Shown piece by piece: positions 16,378-25,912 of a DNA stretch of 46,206 nt. This stretch comes from Hyphomicrobium sp. (GTDB taxonomy: Bacteria; Pseudomonadota; Alphaproteobacteria; Rhizobiales; Hyphomicrobiaceae): NCBI GenBank assembly GCA_022841965.1, contig JALHQM010000014.1:10402-56607 (forward strand), written 5' to 3'. The translations under genes were made by a program, and so were the position numbers. The stretch's first letter is position 1. The number at the start of each line of letters is the position of its first letter. The notes under the pieces are model-generated. The model did not search any database. It was not told the DNA's origin and worked only from the letters and a program-made list of their open reading frames with translations.

Positions 16378-17223
16378 ATGGAAACCGTCATGCGTATCGA
16401 GCCCCCCACTCTTGCCGCTATGGCCATCGCCGTTGCGATGCCATTCAGTCCTGCCAGCGCCCAATCTCTGAGTGTCTTCGGCGGCTGGGACAATGACAGC
16501 GCGGCAAGCTATGACCGCCCCGCCTATCGCACACCGCAGGCAGCGCCCAACTCCAATCCCTATGGCGGCTCATCCTTCGGGTTCAATTCAGGCTCAGGCC
16601 AACCCTTCCCTGCCATCATGGAAGGTGGCGGGAGACCGGTCATCGCTGGCCGCGCGCCGCCCATCATCCCATTTGCTTCGAATGAAAACCCGGGCACGAT
16701 CCTCATCGACAATGCAAAACGCCGGCTCTATTTCGTCCTGAACAATGACGAAGTTTATGAATATCCGATCTCGGTCGGCCGCGACGGCTTCACCTGGACC
16801 GGCACCGAAACGATCAGCCGCGTTGCCGATTGGCCCGATTGGCATCCGCCCGCCGAAATGCGGCAGCGCGATCCGCGACTGCCCGAGAAAATGTATGGCG
16901 GCATCAAAAATCCGCTCGGCGTAAAAGCCCTGTTCCTTGGCAACACGCTCTATCGCATTCATGGCACCAACGATCCAAAGACCATCGGCTACGCCGCGTC
17001 CTCAGGCTGCTTCCGCATGATGAACGAACACGTCGTGCATCTGGCAGCACTTGTCAGTGAAGGCACGGTGGTCAAGGTCATGAACAGCATCGTCGAGCCG
17101 CAGCAGACCGCAACCGCTCCATCGTGGGAAGCCAAGCCCACTGCGCTCGGCGGTGATACCCGGCGTCCATCCGGCACGCGTGAGTTCTACGACGATCAAG
17201 CTGACATCTGGGTCGCCCGCTGA
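16378..17223 (+). CDS. L,D-transpeptidase (YkuD domain), periplasmic
   Basis: A protein of about 281 residues with an N-terminal export signal (AMAIAVAMPFSPASAQS), a Pro/Gly/Ser-rich linker, and a YkuD catalytic domain. The signature is intact: IHGTNDPKTIG followed by SSGCFRMMNEHV, giving the His and nucleophilic Cys. These enzymes make 3-3 cross-links in peptidoglycan or attach proteins to it in the periplasm. The short non-catalytic tail after the domain is Thr/Ala-rich. The start is uncertain among GTG 16372, ATG 16378 and ATG 16390. It lies 57 nt after the Crp-like gene and could be co-transcribed with it. Confidence 0.9.
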   Translation: METVMRIEPPTLAAMAIAVAMPFSPASAQSLSVFGGWDNDSAASYDRPAYRTPQAAPNSNPYGGSSFGFNSGSGQPFPAIMEGGGRPVIAGRAPPIIPFASNENPGTILIDNAKRRLYFVLNNDEVYEYPISVGRDGFTWTGTETISRVADWPDWHPPAEMRQRDPRLPEKMYGGIKNPLGVKALFLGNTLYRIHGTNDPKTIGYAASSGCFRMMNEHVVHLAALVSEGTVVKVMNSIVEPQQTATAPSWEAKPTALGGDTRRPSGTREFYDDQADIWVAR

Positions 17224-17438
17224 TCCCGCCCCGATAATCCCACACTGAGATCTTCGGCCGGTATCAACCCGTCCCCCGCGAAGGGTGGGGCGCGTTGGGA
17301 GCTGCGTGTGCAGCCCAACTTAAAATTCCATTAACCGCATTTTTACAACTTTAAGTATACATTTCGAACTGTCGGCAATTTCTACGTGAGTCTTCGACAA
17401 GCCGGTATCCCCCCGGCGGTTCCCCAGGAGTTTGTGTT

Positions 17439-19541
17439 TTGCGTATCCTGTCCCTGACGGTCGCCGGTCATCCGGTGACATGGCCTTCCCATGCCCAATC
17501 GCCGGCCCGCCGCTGGCGCAGCGTCCTCATGCTATCCGCCAGTGCGTTGGCCTACGCGGCCGCAGAAGCGGTCAGTCCTTCGCCCGCCGCGGCCCAGTTC
17601 ATTTGCCAACAGTACGGCGGCAGCGCCGGCAACGCCACCGCCGGCTCCTACGCCATCGCCTGCGGCCAAGATGCCGCCGCCTCCGGCCAGGGCGCCACGG
17701 CGTTTGGCGTCCTGACGGAAGCCTCCGGGTCCTATTCAAGCGCCGGCGGATATTTCGCCCGTGCGCTGGGCGACAACTCGCTCGCCGCTGGCTCCTATGC
17801 CCGCGCGGAAGGCGAGAACGCCGTCTCGATCGGCGCGGTCGCCATTGGCGCTGGCAACAACTCTGCCGCCATCGGCAGCGCCGCTGAAGCGAGCGGCAAC
17901 AATTCCACCGCCATCGGCGCGTCCTCCGATGCCCGCTCCATAAACTCGACGGCGGTGGGGTCCAGTGCGCAGGCCACCGGTGTCAATGCCTCGTCCATCG
18001 GCAGTCAATCCGAAGCAGCCGGCGACAATACAACGGCCATCGGCCGCGCCTCCCGCGCCGCTGCTCAAAGCGCAACCAGCGTCGGCGCGGTCTCCCAAGC
18101 CTCCGGCGACTTCTCCACCGCTCTCGGCGTCGACGCCCGGGCCACAACCGCGAACGCCACCGCCACCGGTTCGAGCGCGCGAGCCACAGCAGCCGACACG
18201 TCGGCCTATGGTCAGAACGCATCCGCATCCGGGACAGGAGCGTCCGCCTTTGGACGCGCAGCAACCGCGAGCGGCGCATCCTCCACCGCGCTCGGTCAAG
18301 GGGCAACGGCGAGCCAATCCCGCGCTCTCGCGGTTGGCCAAGGAGCCAGCGCCACATCCGCCGGTGCAGTTGCCATCGGCTCCGGTGCCGTTGCGTCCGG
18401 CTCCACCGCTGTCGGCACCGACGCCCAAGCCACCGGCGCCGATAGCGCCGCCTTCGGCAAAAACGCCGTCGCCAGCGGCGCCAACACCACCGCCATCGGC
18501 GAATTCTCCTCCGCCACCGGCCCAGGCTCCACCGCCTTGGGTCGCGGCGCGAACGCAGCTCATAGCAACAGCACAGCCATCGGCGCGAATATCTCCACGT
18601 CGCGCGACAACCAGATCGCGATCGGTAGCGCCACGAACACCTACACCGCAGCAGGCATCGGCACGGCAGCCAGCCGCGCCACCCAATCCGGCCCACTGCA
18701 GGTCGTCACCACTGACGCAAATGGAAATCTCAGCGGAGACAGCGGCGCGCTACAAAACCAAGTCAACACCAACACGACCGGCATCGGCACGCTGACCACG
18801 CGCGTCGACGGCCATGACACCGCGATCTCGACCCTGCAATCGACCGTCACCGATCATGGTGGCCGCATCTCTTCGCTCGAGGGGTGGCGAACGACGGTCG
18901 AGCCAAGACTGACAAACGTCGAAGGTCAAACAACCACCAACACGACGAACATCACCAATCTCTCAAATCGGACCACCAACGTGGAGAACCGCACGACCGT
19001 CAACGAGACCGACATCACCGCTCTCAAAGGCCGCGCGACGTCGGTCGAAAACCGCGTGACGAACGTCGAAGGCCAGACGACGACGAACACAACGAACATC
19101 ACCAACCTGACCACGCAGACCAACACCAACACGACCAATATTTCCAACCATTCCGTCCGTATCGGCAGCCTCGAAACGCGCACGGTCACGCTTTCTGATC
19201 GCATGACCGGCCTCGAAGGAACGATGGGAGAACTCTCCGACAAGGTCGGCACCTTCGACAGTCGGATCTCCCGCGCCACAGAGCGCGCCGACAAAGCCAT
19301 GGAAGGCGTCGCCGTCGCACTGTCCCTTGCCGATCCGGTACTCGCCACCGGCGAGAGCCTCGGCATCCGCGTGAGTTGGGGCACCTACGGCGGTGAAAAC
19401 GCCATCGGCACGTCGATCATGGGCGTGCTGTCGAACAACACGTTTGGCAATGGCGAAAAGCTCAGCATTGGCGGCGGTGTCGGCGTGGGGTTGGGCGACG
19501 GCAACGTCGGCGGCCGCGTCGGTCTACAGCTCACTTGGTAA
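17439..19541 (+). CDS. Trimeric autotransporter adhesin (YadA-like)
   Basis: A 700-residue adhesin. Residues 1-52 form an extended signal region ending SPAAAQF. Residues about 60-400 are a head of roughly 14-residue repeats of the type ASGxxSTAIGxxA (Hep_Hag/YadA head). Residues about 415-610 are a coiled-coil stalk rich in Thr/Asn with 15-residue periodicity (TNVEGQTTTNTTNIT twice). The last 90 residues are a YadA-type membrane anchor, with VRVSWG-like RVSWGTYGGE and a terminal aromatic residue. Expected role: trimeric surface adhesion or autoagglutination. The start is TTG 17439, with CAGGAG 8 nt upstream; no in-frame ATG or GTG suits the signal. It ends 3 nt from the murI stop on the opposite strand. 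Confidence 0.92.
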   Translation: MRILSLTVAGHPVTWPSHAQSPARRWRSVLMLSASALAYAAAEAVSPSPAAAQFICQQYGGSAGNATAGSYAIACGQDAAASGQGATAFGVLTEASGSYSSAGGYFARALGDNSLAAGSYARAEGENAVSIGAVAIGAGNNSAAIGSAAEASGNNSTAIGASSDARSINSTAVGSSAQATGVNASSIGSQSEAAGDNTTAIGRASRAAAQSATSVGAVSQASGDFSTALGVDARATTANATATGSSARATAADTSAYGQNASASGTGASAFGRAATASGASSTALGQGATASQSRALAVGQGASATSAGAVAIGSGAVASGSTAVGTDAQATGADSAAFGKNAVASGANTTAIGEFSSATGPGSTALGRGANAAHSNSTAIGANISTSRDNQIAIGSATNTYTAAGIGTAASRATQSGPLQVVTTDANGNLSGDSGALQNQVNTNTTGIGTLTTRVDGHDTAISTLQSTVTDHGGRISSLEGWRTTVEPRLTNVEGQTTTNTTNITNLSNRTTNVENRTTVNETDITALKGRATSVENRVTNVEGQTTTNTTNITNLTTQTNTNTTNISNHSVRIGSLETRTVTLSDRMTGLEGTMGELSDKVGTFDSRISRATERADKAMEGVAVALSLADPVLATGESLGIRVSWGTYGGENAIGTSIMGVLSNNTFGNGEKLSIGGGVGVGLGDGNVGGRVGLQLTW

Positions 19542-19544
19542 TAT

Positions 19545-20405
19545 CTACGCGCTCTGGAAAGCCGGCACATCCGGCCAAAACACCCGCGCCCGCTTGCTGA
19601 TGACGGCGGCATCCGCCGCCGTCGTCAGCAACTCCAGCGTTCCAGTATTGCCATCCACATATCGGGGATGCCGGTGCAGATAATCGTCCAGACTGTCCGC
19701 TACGATCTCCGGCTGTGAAAGAATGCGCGTCGCTGAGGGCAGGTGCCGCCGGAAAAGATGTTCCACCAGTGGAAAATGCGTGCAGCCTAGAATCGCGCGA
19801 TGCGGCGGCATCCCGTTGGTCTGCGCCATGACGCCCGCAATACCCTCCGCCACCAACCGGTCGAGGTCGTCCTCGCCCGCCTCGGTCTCAATCGCCCCCG
19901 CCAACTCCGAACAGATCTGCTGCACCACCGTCACCTTCGGCGTCCGCTTACGGATCTCCTCCGGATAAACGCCCGCCATCACCGTCCGCGTGGTCCCGAA
20001 CACGGCAATTGTATCGGTCAGATTCTTCTGCGGATATTGCGGCGTCGTCACCGACCACGGCGTCTGCGTCGCCGCCTCCACAGTTGGCGCAACGATGCCG
20101 ATAACATTGCAGCCCTTCGCCCGCCACGCGGTCCCTGGCAGCCACGTCTGCTGCAGCTGCCGCGCCGCAACCGCAGTTGCCGTATTGCATCCGAGCAGAA
20201 CCAGCCGCGCCCCGCGCTCAAACAGCGCCTCCGTCGCCGCCCGCGTCAAGTCGACGATCTCCGCCGACGAGCGGTTGCCATACGGCACGTTCTTGTGGTC
20301 GCCATAATAGGTGAAGGACGCCGCCGGAAACCGCTCCACGAGCGCCCTCAGCACGGTCAACCCACCAAGCCCGGAATCGAACACCCCAATCATGGGCCGG
20401 ATCAA
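19545..20405 (-). CDS. murI: Glutamate racemase
   Basis: A 286-residue cytosolic enzyme interconverting L- and D-glutamate for peptidoglycan. Motifs are intact: GVFDSGLGGLTV near the N-terminus, YGDHKNVPYG, the first catalytic Cys in LGCNTAT, and the second in LGCTHFPLVEH. It lies downstream of fabI on the same strand with a 51-bp gap and may share its transcript. It converges on the autotransporter gene with only 3 bp between stop codons, and no dedicated terminator fits there. Confidence 0.95.
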   Translation of the reverse strand: MIRPMIGVFDSGLGGLTVLRALVERFPAASFTYYGDHKNVPYGNRSSAEIVDLTRAATEALFERGARLVLLGCNTATAVAARQLQQTWLPGTAWRAKGCNVIGIVAPTVEAATQTPWSVTTPQYPQKNLTDTIAVFGTTRTVMAGVYPEEIRKRTPKVTVVQQICSELAGAIETEAGEDDLDRLVAEGIAGVMAQTNGMPPHRAILGCTHFPLVEHLFRRHLPSATRILSQPEIVADSLDDYLHRHPRYVDGNTGTLELLTTAADAAVISKRARVFWPDVPAFQSA

Positions 20406-20456
20406 TGCGCCGGACCGCGGGCTGCCGTCAAGGCAGCGCCGCCAAATACACTGCGA

Positions 20457-21332
20457 TTACTCCGCCGCTTCCCCGGGCGTGCGGCCCTTGGCGGCAGCCG
20501 AACTCTCTTGCTCCACGGCCTTCAAAATCTCGATCGTCGGCATCGAAACGGTATTGTAACCGCAGTCCACAAAATGCACCTCGCCCGTCACCGCGCCCGA
20601 CATATGCGAGAGCAGATACAGCGCCGACCCGCCAACGTCGTCGAGCGACGGCGTCCGGCGCAGCGGTGAATTCTCTTTCTGGAAATTAAAGATCGCGCGC
20701 GCATCGCCCACTCCAGCGCCCGAAAGCGTGCGCATAGGCCCCGCCGACAGCGCGTTGACACGAATGCCCTGCGGACCGAGGTCGGCCGCCAGATAGCGCA
20801 CGGACGCTTCCAACGCCGCCTTGGCAACACCCATCACATTGTAAGACGGCACCCACCGCGTCGCGCCCCCGTAAGACAGCGTGATCATCGATCCGCCGTT
20901 CGGCATCAGGTCAGCCGCACGCTTGGCGATCTCCGTGAACGAGAAGCACGAGATCACCATCGTGTTGGTGAAGTTTTCCCGTGTCGTATCGGCATAGCGC
21001 CCCGACAACTCGCGCGGATCGGAGAAGGCGAGCGCATGCACGACAAAGTCGAGCCCGCCCCACTCGGTCCGGATGCGGTCGAACACGCGATCAACGCTAT
21101 CCAGTTCGAGCACGTTGCATTCTTCGATGATCTTCGCACCGAGGCTTTCCGCCAGCGGAGCGGCCCGTCGGCCGAACGCGCCACCCTGATAGGTGAATGC
21201 CAATTCGGCACCCTGCCCGGCAAGGATGCGCGCGATGCCCCACGCGATCGAGCGATCGTTGGCAACGCCCATGATCAGGCCGCGCTTTCCGGCCATCAGA
21301 GGCTGCGGCTTGGCAAGGTCGAATTCGGACAT
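20457..21332 (-). CDS. fabI: Enoyl-ACP reductase (NADH), FabI
   Basis: A 291-residue short-chain-dehydrogenase-type enoyl-ACP reductase completing each fatty-acid elongation cycle. Diagnostic features are the nucleotide-binding MGVANDRSIAWGIA near residue 20, the LDFVVHALAFSD region, the FabI Tyr-x6-Lys active site (Y and K in SYNVMGVAKAAL), and NALSAGPMRTLS. I placed the start at 21332, where MSEFDLAKPQPL begins with GAGG 5 nt before it. The open frame extends 25 codons further upstream without homology. It is the last fab gene of the fabA-fabB-fabI set. Confidence 0.95.
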   Translation of the reverse strand: MSEFDLAKPQPLMAGKRGLIMGVANDRSIAWGIARILAGQGAELAFTYQGGAFGRRAAPLAESLGAKIIEECNVLELDSVDRVFDRIRTEWGGLDFVVHALAFSDPRELSGRYADTTRENFTNTMVISCFSFTEIAKRAADLMPNGGSMITLSYGGATRWVPSYNVMGVAKAALEASVRYLAADLGPQGIRVNALSAGPMRTLSGAGVGDARAIFNFQKENSPLRRTPSLDDVGGSALYLLSHMSGAVTGEVHFVDCGYNTVSMPTIEILKAVEQESSAAAKGRTPGEAAE

Positions 21333-21480
21333 CGGAGGCCTCGTTTTAGCGCCAGGCGAACGGCCACGGATCTCGAACCAGCCGGCGCCCTGCTTGTATA
21401 GTTTCATTTTTGACGACCCTGCAGCCGGACCTTGGACGGATAAGCCATCCGGTCCGCTGAGCCGTCAGACGGTCGTGTCA

Positions 21481-22713
21481 TTAACCATCATGCCGGCGGA
21501 ACACGAGAGTTGCATTTGTTCCGCCAAATCCGAAGCTGTTCGACATCACACAGTTAAGCGCAATGTTGTCGATGCGTTTGCGCACAATAGGCACGTCCGC
21601 GAAGGCCGGATCGATCTCATCGATATTGGCGCTTTCGCACACAAATCCGTTGTTCATCATCAGCAATGAAAAGATTGCTTCCTGGACGCCGATCGCACCC
21701 AGCGAGTGGCCCGACAGCGACTTCGTCGCAGAGATGGGCGGGATTTTGGTGCCGAACACCTCGCGGATTGCCGCGATCTCGCGCTCGTCGCCGACCGGCG
21801 TCCCCGTGCCGTGTGGATTGATGTAGTCGATCGCGGGCAACCCCTTGCCATCGAGGCCCTGCATCGCGAGCCTCATACAGCGCGCCGCGCCTTCTCCCGA
21901 AGGCGCCACCATGTCGAACCCATCCGACGTCGCCCCGTACCCGGCGATTTCGCCATAGATCTTAGCCCCGCGCGCCAGCGCGTGCTCGAGTTCTTCCAAA
22001 ACCACGACGCCCGCACCGCCGGCGATAACGAACCCATCGCGATTTTTATCGTAGGCGCGCGATGCCTTTTCCGGCGTGTCGTTAAATCGCGTCGACATCG
22101 CGCCCATGGCATCGAACAGGTTCGATAGCGTCCAGTCGAGTTCCTCGCAACCGCCGGCAAAAATAATGTCCTGCTTGCCCCACTGGATCAGTTCAGCCGC
22201 GTTACCGATGCAGTGCGCGCTCGTCGCGCATGCCGATGAAATTGAATAATTGACGCCTTTGATTTGAAACGACGTCGCCAGCGCCGCAGAAGGACCCGAG
22301 CACATGGCCTTGGGCACCTCGAACGGACCGATTTTCTTCGGCCCGCCCGATTTGAGCGTGGTCTCGGCCGCGTCCACGATGGCGCGCGTCGACGGCCCGC
22401 CCGAGCCTACAATAATGCCCGTCCGTTCGTTGACGACGTCGCCGGCTTCCAGCCCCGCATCGCGGATCGCCTGATCCATCGCGATGTAATTCCAAGCCAC
22501 ACCGGGATTCATGAACCGCTTCGGCTTGCGCGGAACCAAGCCGTCCCACTCCAGCTTGGGCGCGCCATGAACTTGGCACTTAAATCCAAGCTCTGCGTAT
22601 TTTTCCGCCCGCGAGATGCCGGATTTGGCCTCGCGCAGGTTCGCCACGACCTCCTGGGTGTTGTTCCCGATCGAGGAGACGATACCCATCCCTGTGACGA
22701 CCACGCGCCGCAT
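21481..22713 (-). CDS. fabB: 3-oxoacyl-ACP synthase I, FabB
   Basis: A 410-residue condensing enzyme. The active-site Cys lies in [12 protein letters not shown]; the two His lie in [12 protein letters not shown] and LSGHSLGA. The N-terminus [18 protein letters not shown] is typical. Neighbouring fabA identifies it as the FabB type, needed to extend unsaturated chains made by the FabA route. It lies 77 nt after fabA and 148 nt before fabI on the same strand. Confidence 0.95.
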   Translation of the reverse strand: MRRVVVTGMGIVSSIGNNTQEVVANLREAKSGISRAEKYAELGFKCQVHGAPKLEWDGLVPRKPKRFMNPGVAWNYIAMDQAIRDAGLEAGDVVNERTGIIVGSGGPSTRAIVDAAETTLKSGGPKKIGPFEVPKAMCSGPSAALATSFQIKGVNYSISSACATSAHCIGNAAELIQWGKQDIIFAGGCEELDWTLSNLFDAMGAMSTRFNDTPEKASRAYDKNRDGFVIAGGAGVVVLEELEHALARGAKIYGEIAGYGATSDGFDMVAPSGEGAARCMRLAMQGLDGKGLPAIDYINPHGTGTPVGDEREIAAIREVFGTKIPPISATKSLSGHSLGAIGVQEAIFSLLMMNNGFVCESANIDEIDPAFADVPIVRKRIDNIALNCVMSNSFGFGGTNATLVFRRHDG

Positions 22714-22790
22714 GCGCTCTAAGCCCCTGTGTAGTTCACTTGCTAAGTCAGTCTGCGCTTGTGGCGCAGGAAGGTACCGATTGGCAACGG

Positions 22791-23312
22791 CTAGCTTTCG
22801 GTCGATTTCAAAAGAACGCGCAAATCCTTGGCCTGATAGATCACTTCGCCGTCCGCGATCACCTCACCATCGGCTTCCGCCAGCTTGAGTTTGCGCGCGA
22901 TCACCCGTTTCACGGTCACGACGTACTGTACGTGCTTGATTTGCGGCGTGATTTCCTTGGTGAACTTAACATCGCCCACGCCCGCCGCGCGGCCCTGGCC
23001 CGTCAACCCAAGCCAACCCAAATAAAAACCGGTAAGCTGCCATAGAGCATCGAGCCCCAGGCATCCCGGCATCACCGGATCACCCTGGAAGTGGCAGTCA
23101 AAGAACCAATTGAGCCGATCGTTCCCTGCAACTTTGAGTTCAGCCACGATCTGCCCCTTGCCATGGGCGCCGCCCGTTTCGCTGATGTGCGAAATGCTGT
23201 CGAACATGAGCATTGGTGGCAGAGGCAACTGAGCGTTGCCTTCCCCAAAGAGTTCGCCGCGGCCGCAGGCCAGCAAATCGTCAAACGTATAGCTTTGCTG
23301 CCGTTCGGCCAT
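22791..23312 (-). CDS. fabA: Bifunctional 3-hydroxydecanoyl-ACP dehydratase/isomerase, FabA
   Basis: A 173-residue hotdog-fold enzyme that dehydrates 3-hydroxydecanoyl-ACP and isomerises the product, the branch point to unsaturated fatty acids. The active-site pair is visible: His in [16 protein letters not shown] and Asp in [10 protein letters not shown] placed the start at 23312 ([14 protein letters not shown]), matching the family's usual length of about 172; the open frame begins 19 codons earlier. It is divergent from irr, with a 283-bp shared upstream region. Confidence 0.95.
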   Translation of the reverse strand: MAERQQSYTFDDLLACGRGELFGEGNAQLPLPPMLMFDSISHISETGGAHGKGQIVAELKVAGNDRLNWFFDCHFQGDPVMPGCLGLDALWQLTGFYLGWLGLTGQGRAAGVGDVKFTKEITPQIKHVQYVVTVKRVIARKLKLAEADGEVIADGEVIYQAKDLRVLLKSTES

Positions 23313-23595
23313 GTCGCCCTTGCCCCCTGGGGAACCCGTTACGAGCGTTGACCGCTCATAGAGGTCCATCTTTTAACTCTTCTCCGCCGTTCAAACGGGA
23401 AAACGCGCGTAAGGTCAAGCGGACAGGGTCTGCCGGACCCGATGCCGCGTCCAGTTGCGAACGTCAGGCGACACCCCTATACTTGTCGGAAAATAGTGGG
23501 TTTGGACGGCGCGCACAGAGTGTGTGCTGCTTCCAGACTTTGGCCACTTTGGCCGTGCACACGATACGATCAATCCAACCCGGTGCAGAAGATCT

Positions 23596-24027
23596 GTGGA
23601 AAACGAAGCCGAATTCACCGCCACGCCGACTGTCGAACGCCTCCGGACCGCCGGTTTGAGGCCAACCCGGCAACGTGTTCTGCTGGCCGAATTGCTGTTC
23701 GGCAAGGGTGACCGTCACGTTTCAGCTGAAATGCTTCACAGCGAAGTGCTTGATGTCGGCGAGCAGGTATCTCTAGCCACTGTCTACAACACGTTGCATC
23801 AGTTCACAGACGCCGGACTGTTGCGCGAACTCGCCATCGACGGGTCGAAGGCCTACTTCGACACCAACGTGTCCAACCACAATCATTTCTTCATCGAAGA
23901 TCGTGGTGAATTGATCGACATCCACGGCGAGAATATTCGCGTCGATGGCCTCCCCCAGCCACCCGATGGCATGCGCATCTCGCACATCGATGTCGTCGTC
24001 CGGCTCGTTCCCGACAAGCGGAAGTAA
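23596..24027 (+). CDS. irr: Fur-family iron response regulator, Irr-like
   Basis: A 143-residue Fur-superfamily repressor. It opens with the winged helix typical of Irr (GLRPTRQRVLLAELLFGKGDRHV and SLATVYNTLHQFTDAGLL). A dimerisation domain with the His-rich FDTNVSNHNHFFIED follows. Irr responds to heme status and controls iron and heme genes in Hyphomicrobiales. The N-terminal Cys-Pro heme motif of the Bradyrhizobium protein is absent, as in most Irr proteins. The start is GTG 23596, giving the family's usual length; the frame is open back to 23524. Its position next to fabA-fabB-fabI is the conserved order in this group. The intergenic 23313-23595 shows no perfect iron-control element to my eye. 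Confidence 0.88.
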   Translation: MENEAEFTATPTVERLRTAGLRPTRQRVLLAELLFGKGDRHVSAEMLHSEVLDVGEQVSLATVYNTLHQFTDAGLLRELAIDGSKAYFDTNVSNHNHFFIEDRGELIDIHGENIRVDGLPQPPDGMRISHIDVVVRLVPDKRK

Positions 24028-24085
24028 GCATCCGCCACCACAATCGCGGCAATGGCGCGCCACGCGTTCTCAAATCCTTTTGGCG

Positions 24086-24664
24086 CTATTTGAGAATCTC
24101 GCTTGGGTAGATTCCCCAGAGTTTGCTCTGCTCGACGTAGCCCTTGTATGTCTCCACCGTAACGAAACACCAGCGGCTGTCGCAGCTTTGCAAATTGGCG
24201 ATGACACCGGCTTCAACCAACGCCGTTGCCGGCGCCCGCTCGCTGTCGTCGGCCTTCAATTCCAGCTTCGGCACGGCCGCGCTCTGCTTGACCTCCCACG
24301 GCAGCACCTGTGCCGTCCGCCGCCCAGAGAGCAGCGCCTGACTGACCCAGCCCGTGACGCCGTCAGCATCGCGCACCTGCCGCCACGTATCGAATTCCTT
24401 GATGACTTCGACCGGCAGCCCGGCCCGCCGGAACACCCATTGCGTCGGATAATCCTTCCCCGGTCCCGTGCGCAAGTTGACCTCATCCGATTTCAGACTG
24501 ACGAACCGGGGGATGGGCAAACCGCTGACCGAGCCTTTTCCCTGTTCCGTCGCGGCGGTCTCCTGTGCCTGAGCCAGTGTGCTCGAAAAGGCAGCGATCG
24601 CCACGACAGCGTATGAGCGAACTAGCCCCCTGCCGATCTTCCGCTGCACGGCCGTTTCCCCCAT
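24086..24664 (-). CDS. Exported SH3-domain protein (DUF1058-like)
   Basis: A 192-residue protein with a signal peptide (about 14-33, VRSYAVVAIAAFSSTLAQAQ) and two SH3-like modules. The first holds VNLRTGPGKDYPTQWVF and DGVTGWVSQALLSGRRT; the second holds CDSRWCFVTVETYKGYV, with two Cys. Proteins of this build are common in Hyphomicrobiales next to a 2-hydroxyacid dehydrogenase, as here, but their exact role is unknown. A periplasmic cell-wall-associated role is inferred. The start is set at 24664 (MGETAVQRKIGRG); longer frames to 24811 give no better signal peptide. It is divergent from the dehydrogenase gene. Confidence 0.8.
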   Translation of the reverse strand: MGETAVQRKIGRGLVRSYAVVAIAAFSSTLAQAQETAATEQGKGSVSGLPIPRFVSLKSDEVNLRTGPGKDYPTQWVFRRAGLPVEVIKEFDTWRQVRDADGVTGWVSQALLSGRRTAQVLPWEVKQSAAVPKLELKADDSERAPATALVEAGVIANLQSCDSRWCFVTVETYKGYVEQSKLWGIYPSEILK

Positions 24665-24852
24665 TTCCACCCTAGCCGCTCTTGACCACACCAGCGTGGC
24701 AGGCACAAGGCGGTCAACGCTTTGTTTTCCTGCCATCCATCTGTTAGACACGGGAAACGATGAGTGACCAGCGCTCTGGATCCGGCCCGAAATGTGGCGC
24801 CGGGTAGCCACGGCGGCGGACCCTCCGACCTGCCCTGACCACGGATCATTTC

Positions 24853-25851
24853 ATGCCCGCAAGCACCAAGAAGCCGATTGTCATCGTCACGCGCAAGCTT
24901 CCCGACATCGTCGAGACCCGCATGCGCGAACTGTTCGACGCGCGCCTGAACGTGGATGACAAGCCGATGTCCCACGCCGATCTGGTCGAAGCCGCTCGAA
25001 TCGCCGACGTCATTGTGCCCACCGTCACGGACCGCATCGATCGCGGCATCATCTCCCAAGCGGGCCCCCAGCTGCGCCTCATCGCCAACTTCGGCACCGG
25101 CGTCGATAACATCGACCTCGACACCGCCCGCAACCGTGCGATCACAGTCACGAACACACCGGGTGTCCTCACCGAAGACACCGCCGACATGACCATGGCG
25201 CTGATCCTCGCCGTGCCGCGCCGCGTCGCCGAAGGCGCCGCCTATCTGAAGGATGCCAAATCAAGCTGGCCCGGCTGGTCGCCCACCTGGATGCTCGGCC
25301 ACCGCATCTACGGCAAGCGCCTCGGCATTATCGGCATGGGCCGCATCGGCACCGCCGTCGCACAGCGCGCTAAAGCTTTCGGCCTTCAGATCCATTATCA
25401 CAATCGCAAGCGCGTCTCCGCCGACCTTGAGCAGGAACTGGAAGCCACCTACTGGGAAAGCCTCGACCAGATGCTGATCCGCATGGATATCGTCTCGGTC
25501 AACTGCCCCCATACCCCGGCGACCTATCACTTGCTCTCCGCTCGCCGCCTGAAGCTGCTGAAGCCCACATCTTACATTGTCAACACGGCCCGCGGCGAGG
25601 TGATCGACGAAAACGAACTGGCCCGAATGATCGAAGCCGGTTCAATCGCCGGTGCCGGTCTCGACGTGTTCGAGCACGAACCGTCGATCAATCCAAAGCT
25701 CTTGGCCTCCGACCGTGTCGTCGCCCTACCGCACATGAGTTCGGCCACCATCGAAGGCCGCATCGAAATGGGCGAAAAGGTCATCATCAACGTCAAAGCC
25801 TTTCTTGACGGCCACGCGCCGCCCGACAAGGTCCACCCGGCAATGTTTTAA
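24853..25851 (+). CDS. D-2-hydroxyacid dehydrogenase, glyoxylate/hydroxypyruvate reductase-like
   Basis: A 332-residue NAD(P)H-dependent dehydrogenase of the GyaR/HprA type. The dinucleotide motif GMGRIGTAVAQRA lies near residue 162. The catalytic triad regions are Arg in NTARGEVIDENEL, Glu in DVFEHEP and His in PHMSSAT. The likely substrate is glyoxylate or hydroxypyruvate, which would suit a serine-cycle methylotroph. Serine-cycle genes are not in the window, and such paralogues often serve other acids. A perfect hairpin terminator follows 9 nt after the stop codon. Confidence 0.88.
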   Translation: MPASTKKPIVIVTRKLPDIVETRMRELFDARLNVDDKPMSHADLVEAARIADVIVPTVTDRIDRGIISQAGPQLRLIANFGTGVDNIDLDTARNRAITVTNTPGVLTEDTADMTMALILAVPRRVAEGAAYLKDAKSSWPGWSPTWMLGHRIYGKRLGIIGMGRIGTAVAQRAKAFGLQIHYHNRKRVSADLEQELEATYWESLDQMLIRMDIVSVNCPHTPATYHLLSARRLKLLKPTSYIVNTARGEVIDENELARMIEAGSIAGAGLDVFEHEPSINPKLLASDRVVALPHMSSATIEGRIEMGEKVIINVKAFLDGHAPPDKVHPAMF

Positions 25852-25860
25852 TAAATCAAA

Positions 25861-25886
25861 AGGCCGGTCGAAAGACCGGCCTCTTT
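25861..25886. terminator. Bidirectional intrinsic terminator
   Basis: AGGCCGGTC-GAAA-GACCGGCCT forms a perfect 9-bp stem with a GNRA tetraloop. It is followed by CTTT on the plus strand and by TTTTGATTT on the minus strand. It sits between the converging dehydrogenase and hemN genes and can serve both. Confidence 0.88.
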
Positions 25887-25912
25887 GCATGCCCCACGGC
25901 CGGCTCCGGCGA

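Noticed and set aside
17736-18696. Long antisense frames opposite the adhesin head repeats
   Set aside because: They arise from the repetitive GC-rich codons of the head region and show low-complexity Arg/Trp or Gly/Cys translations.
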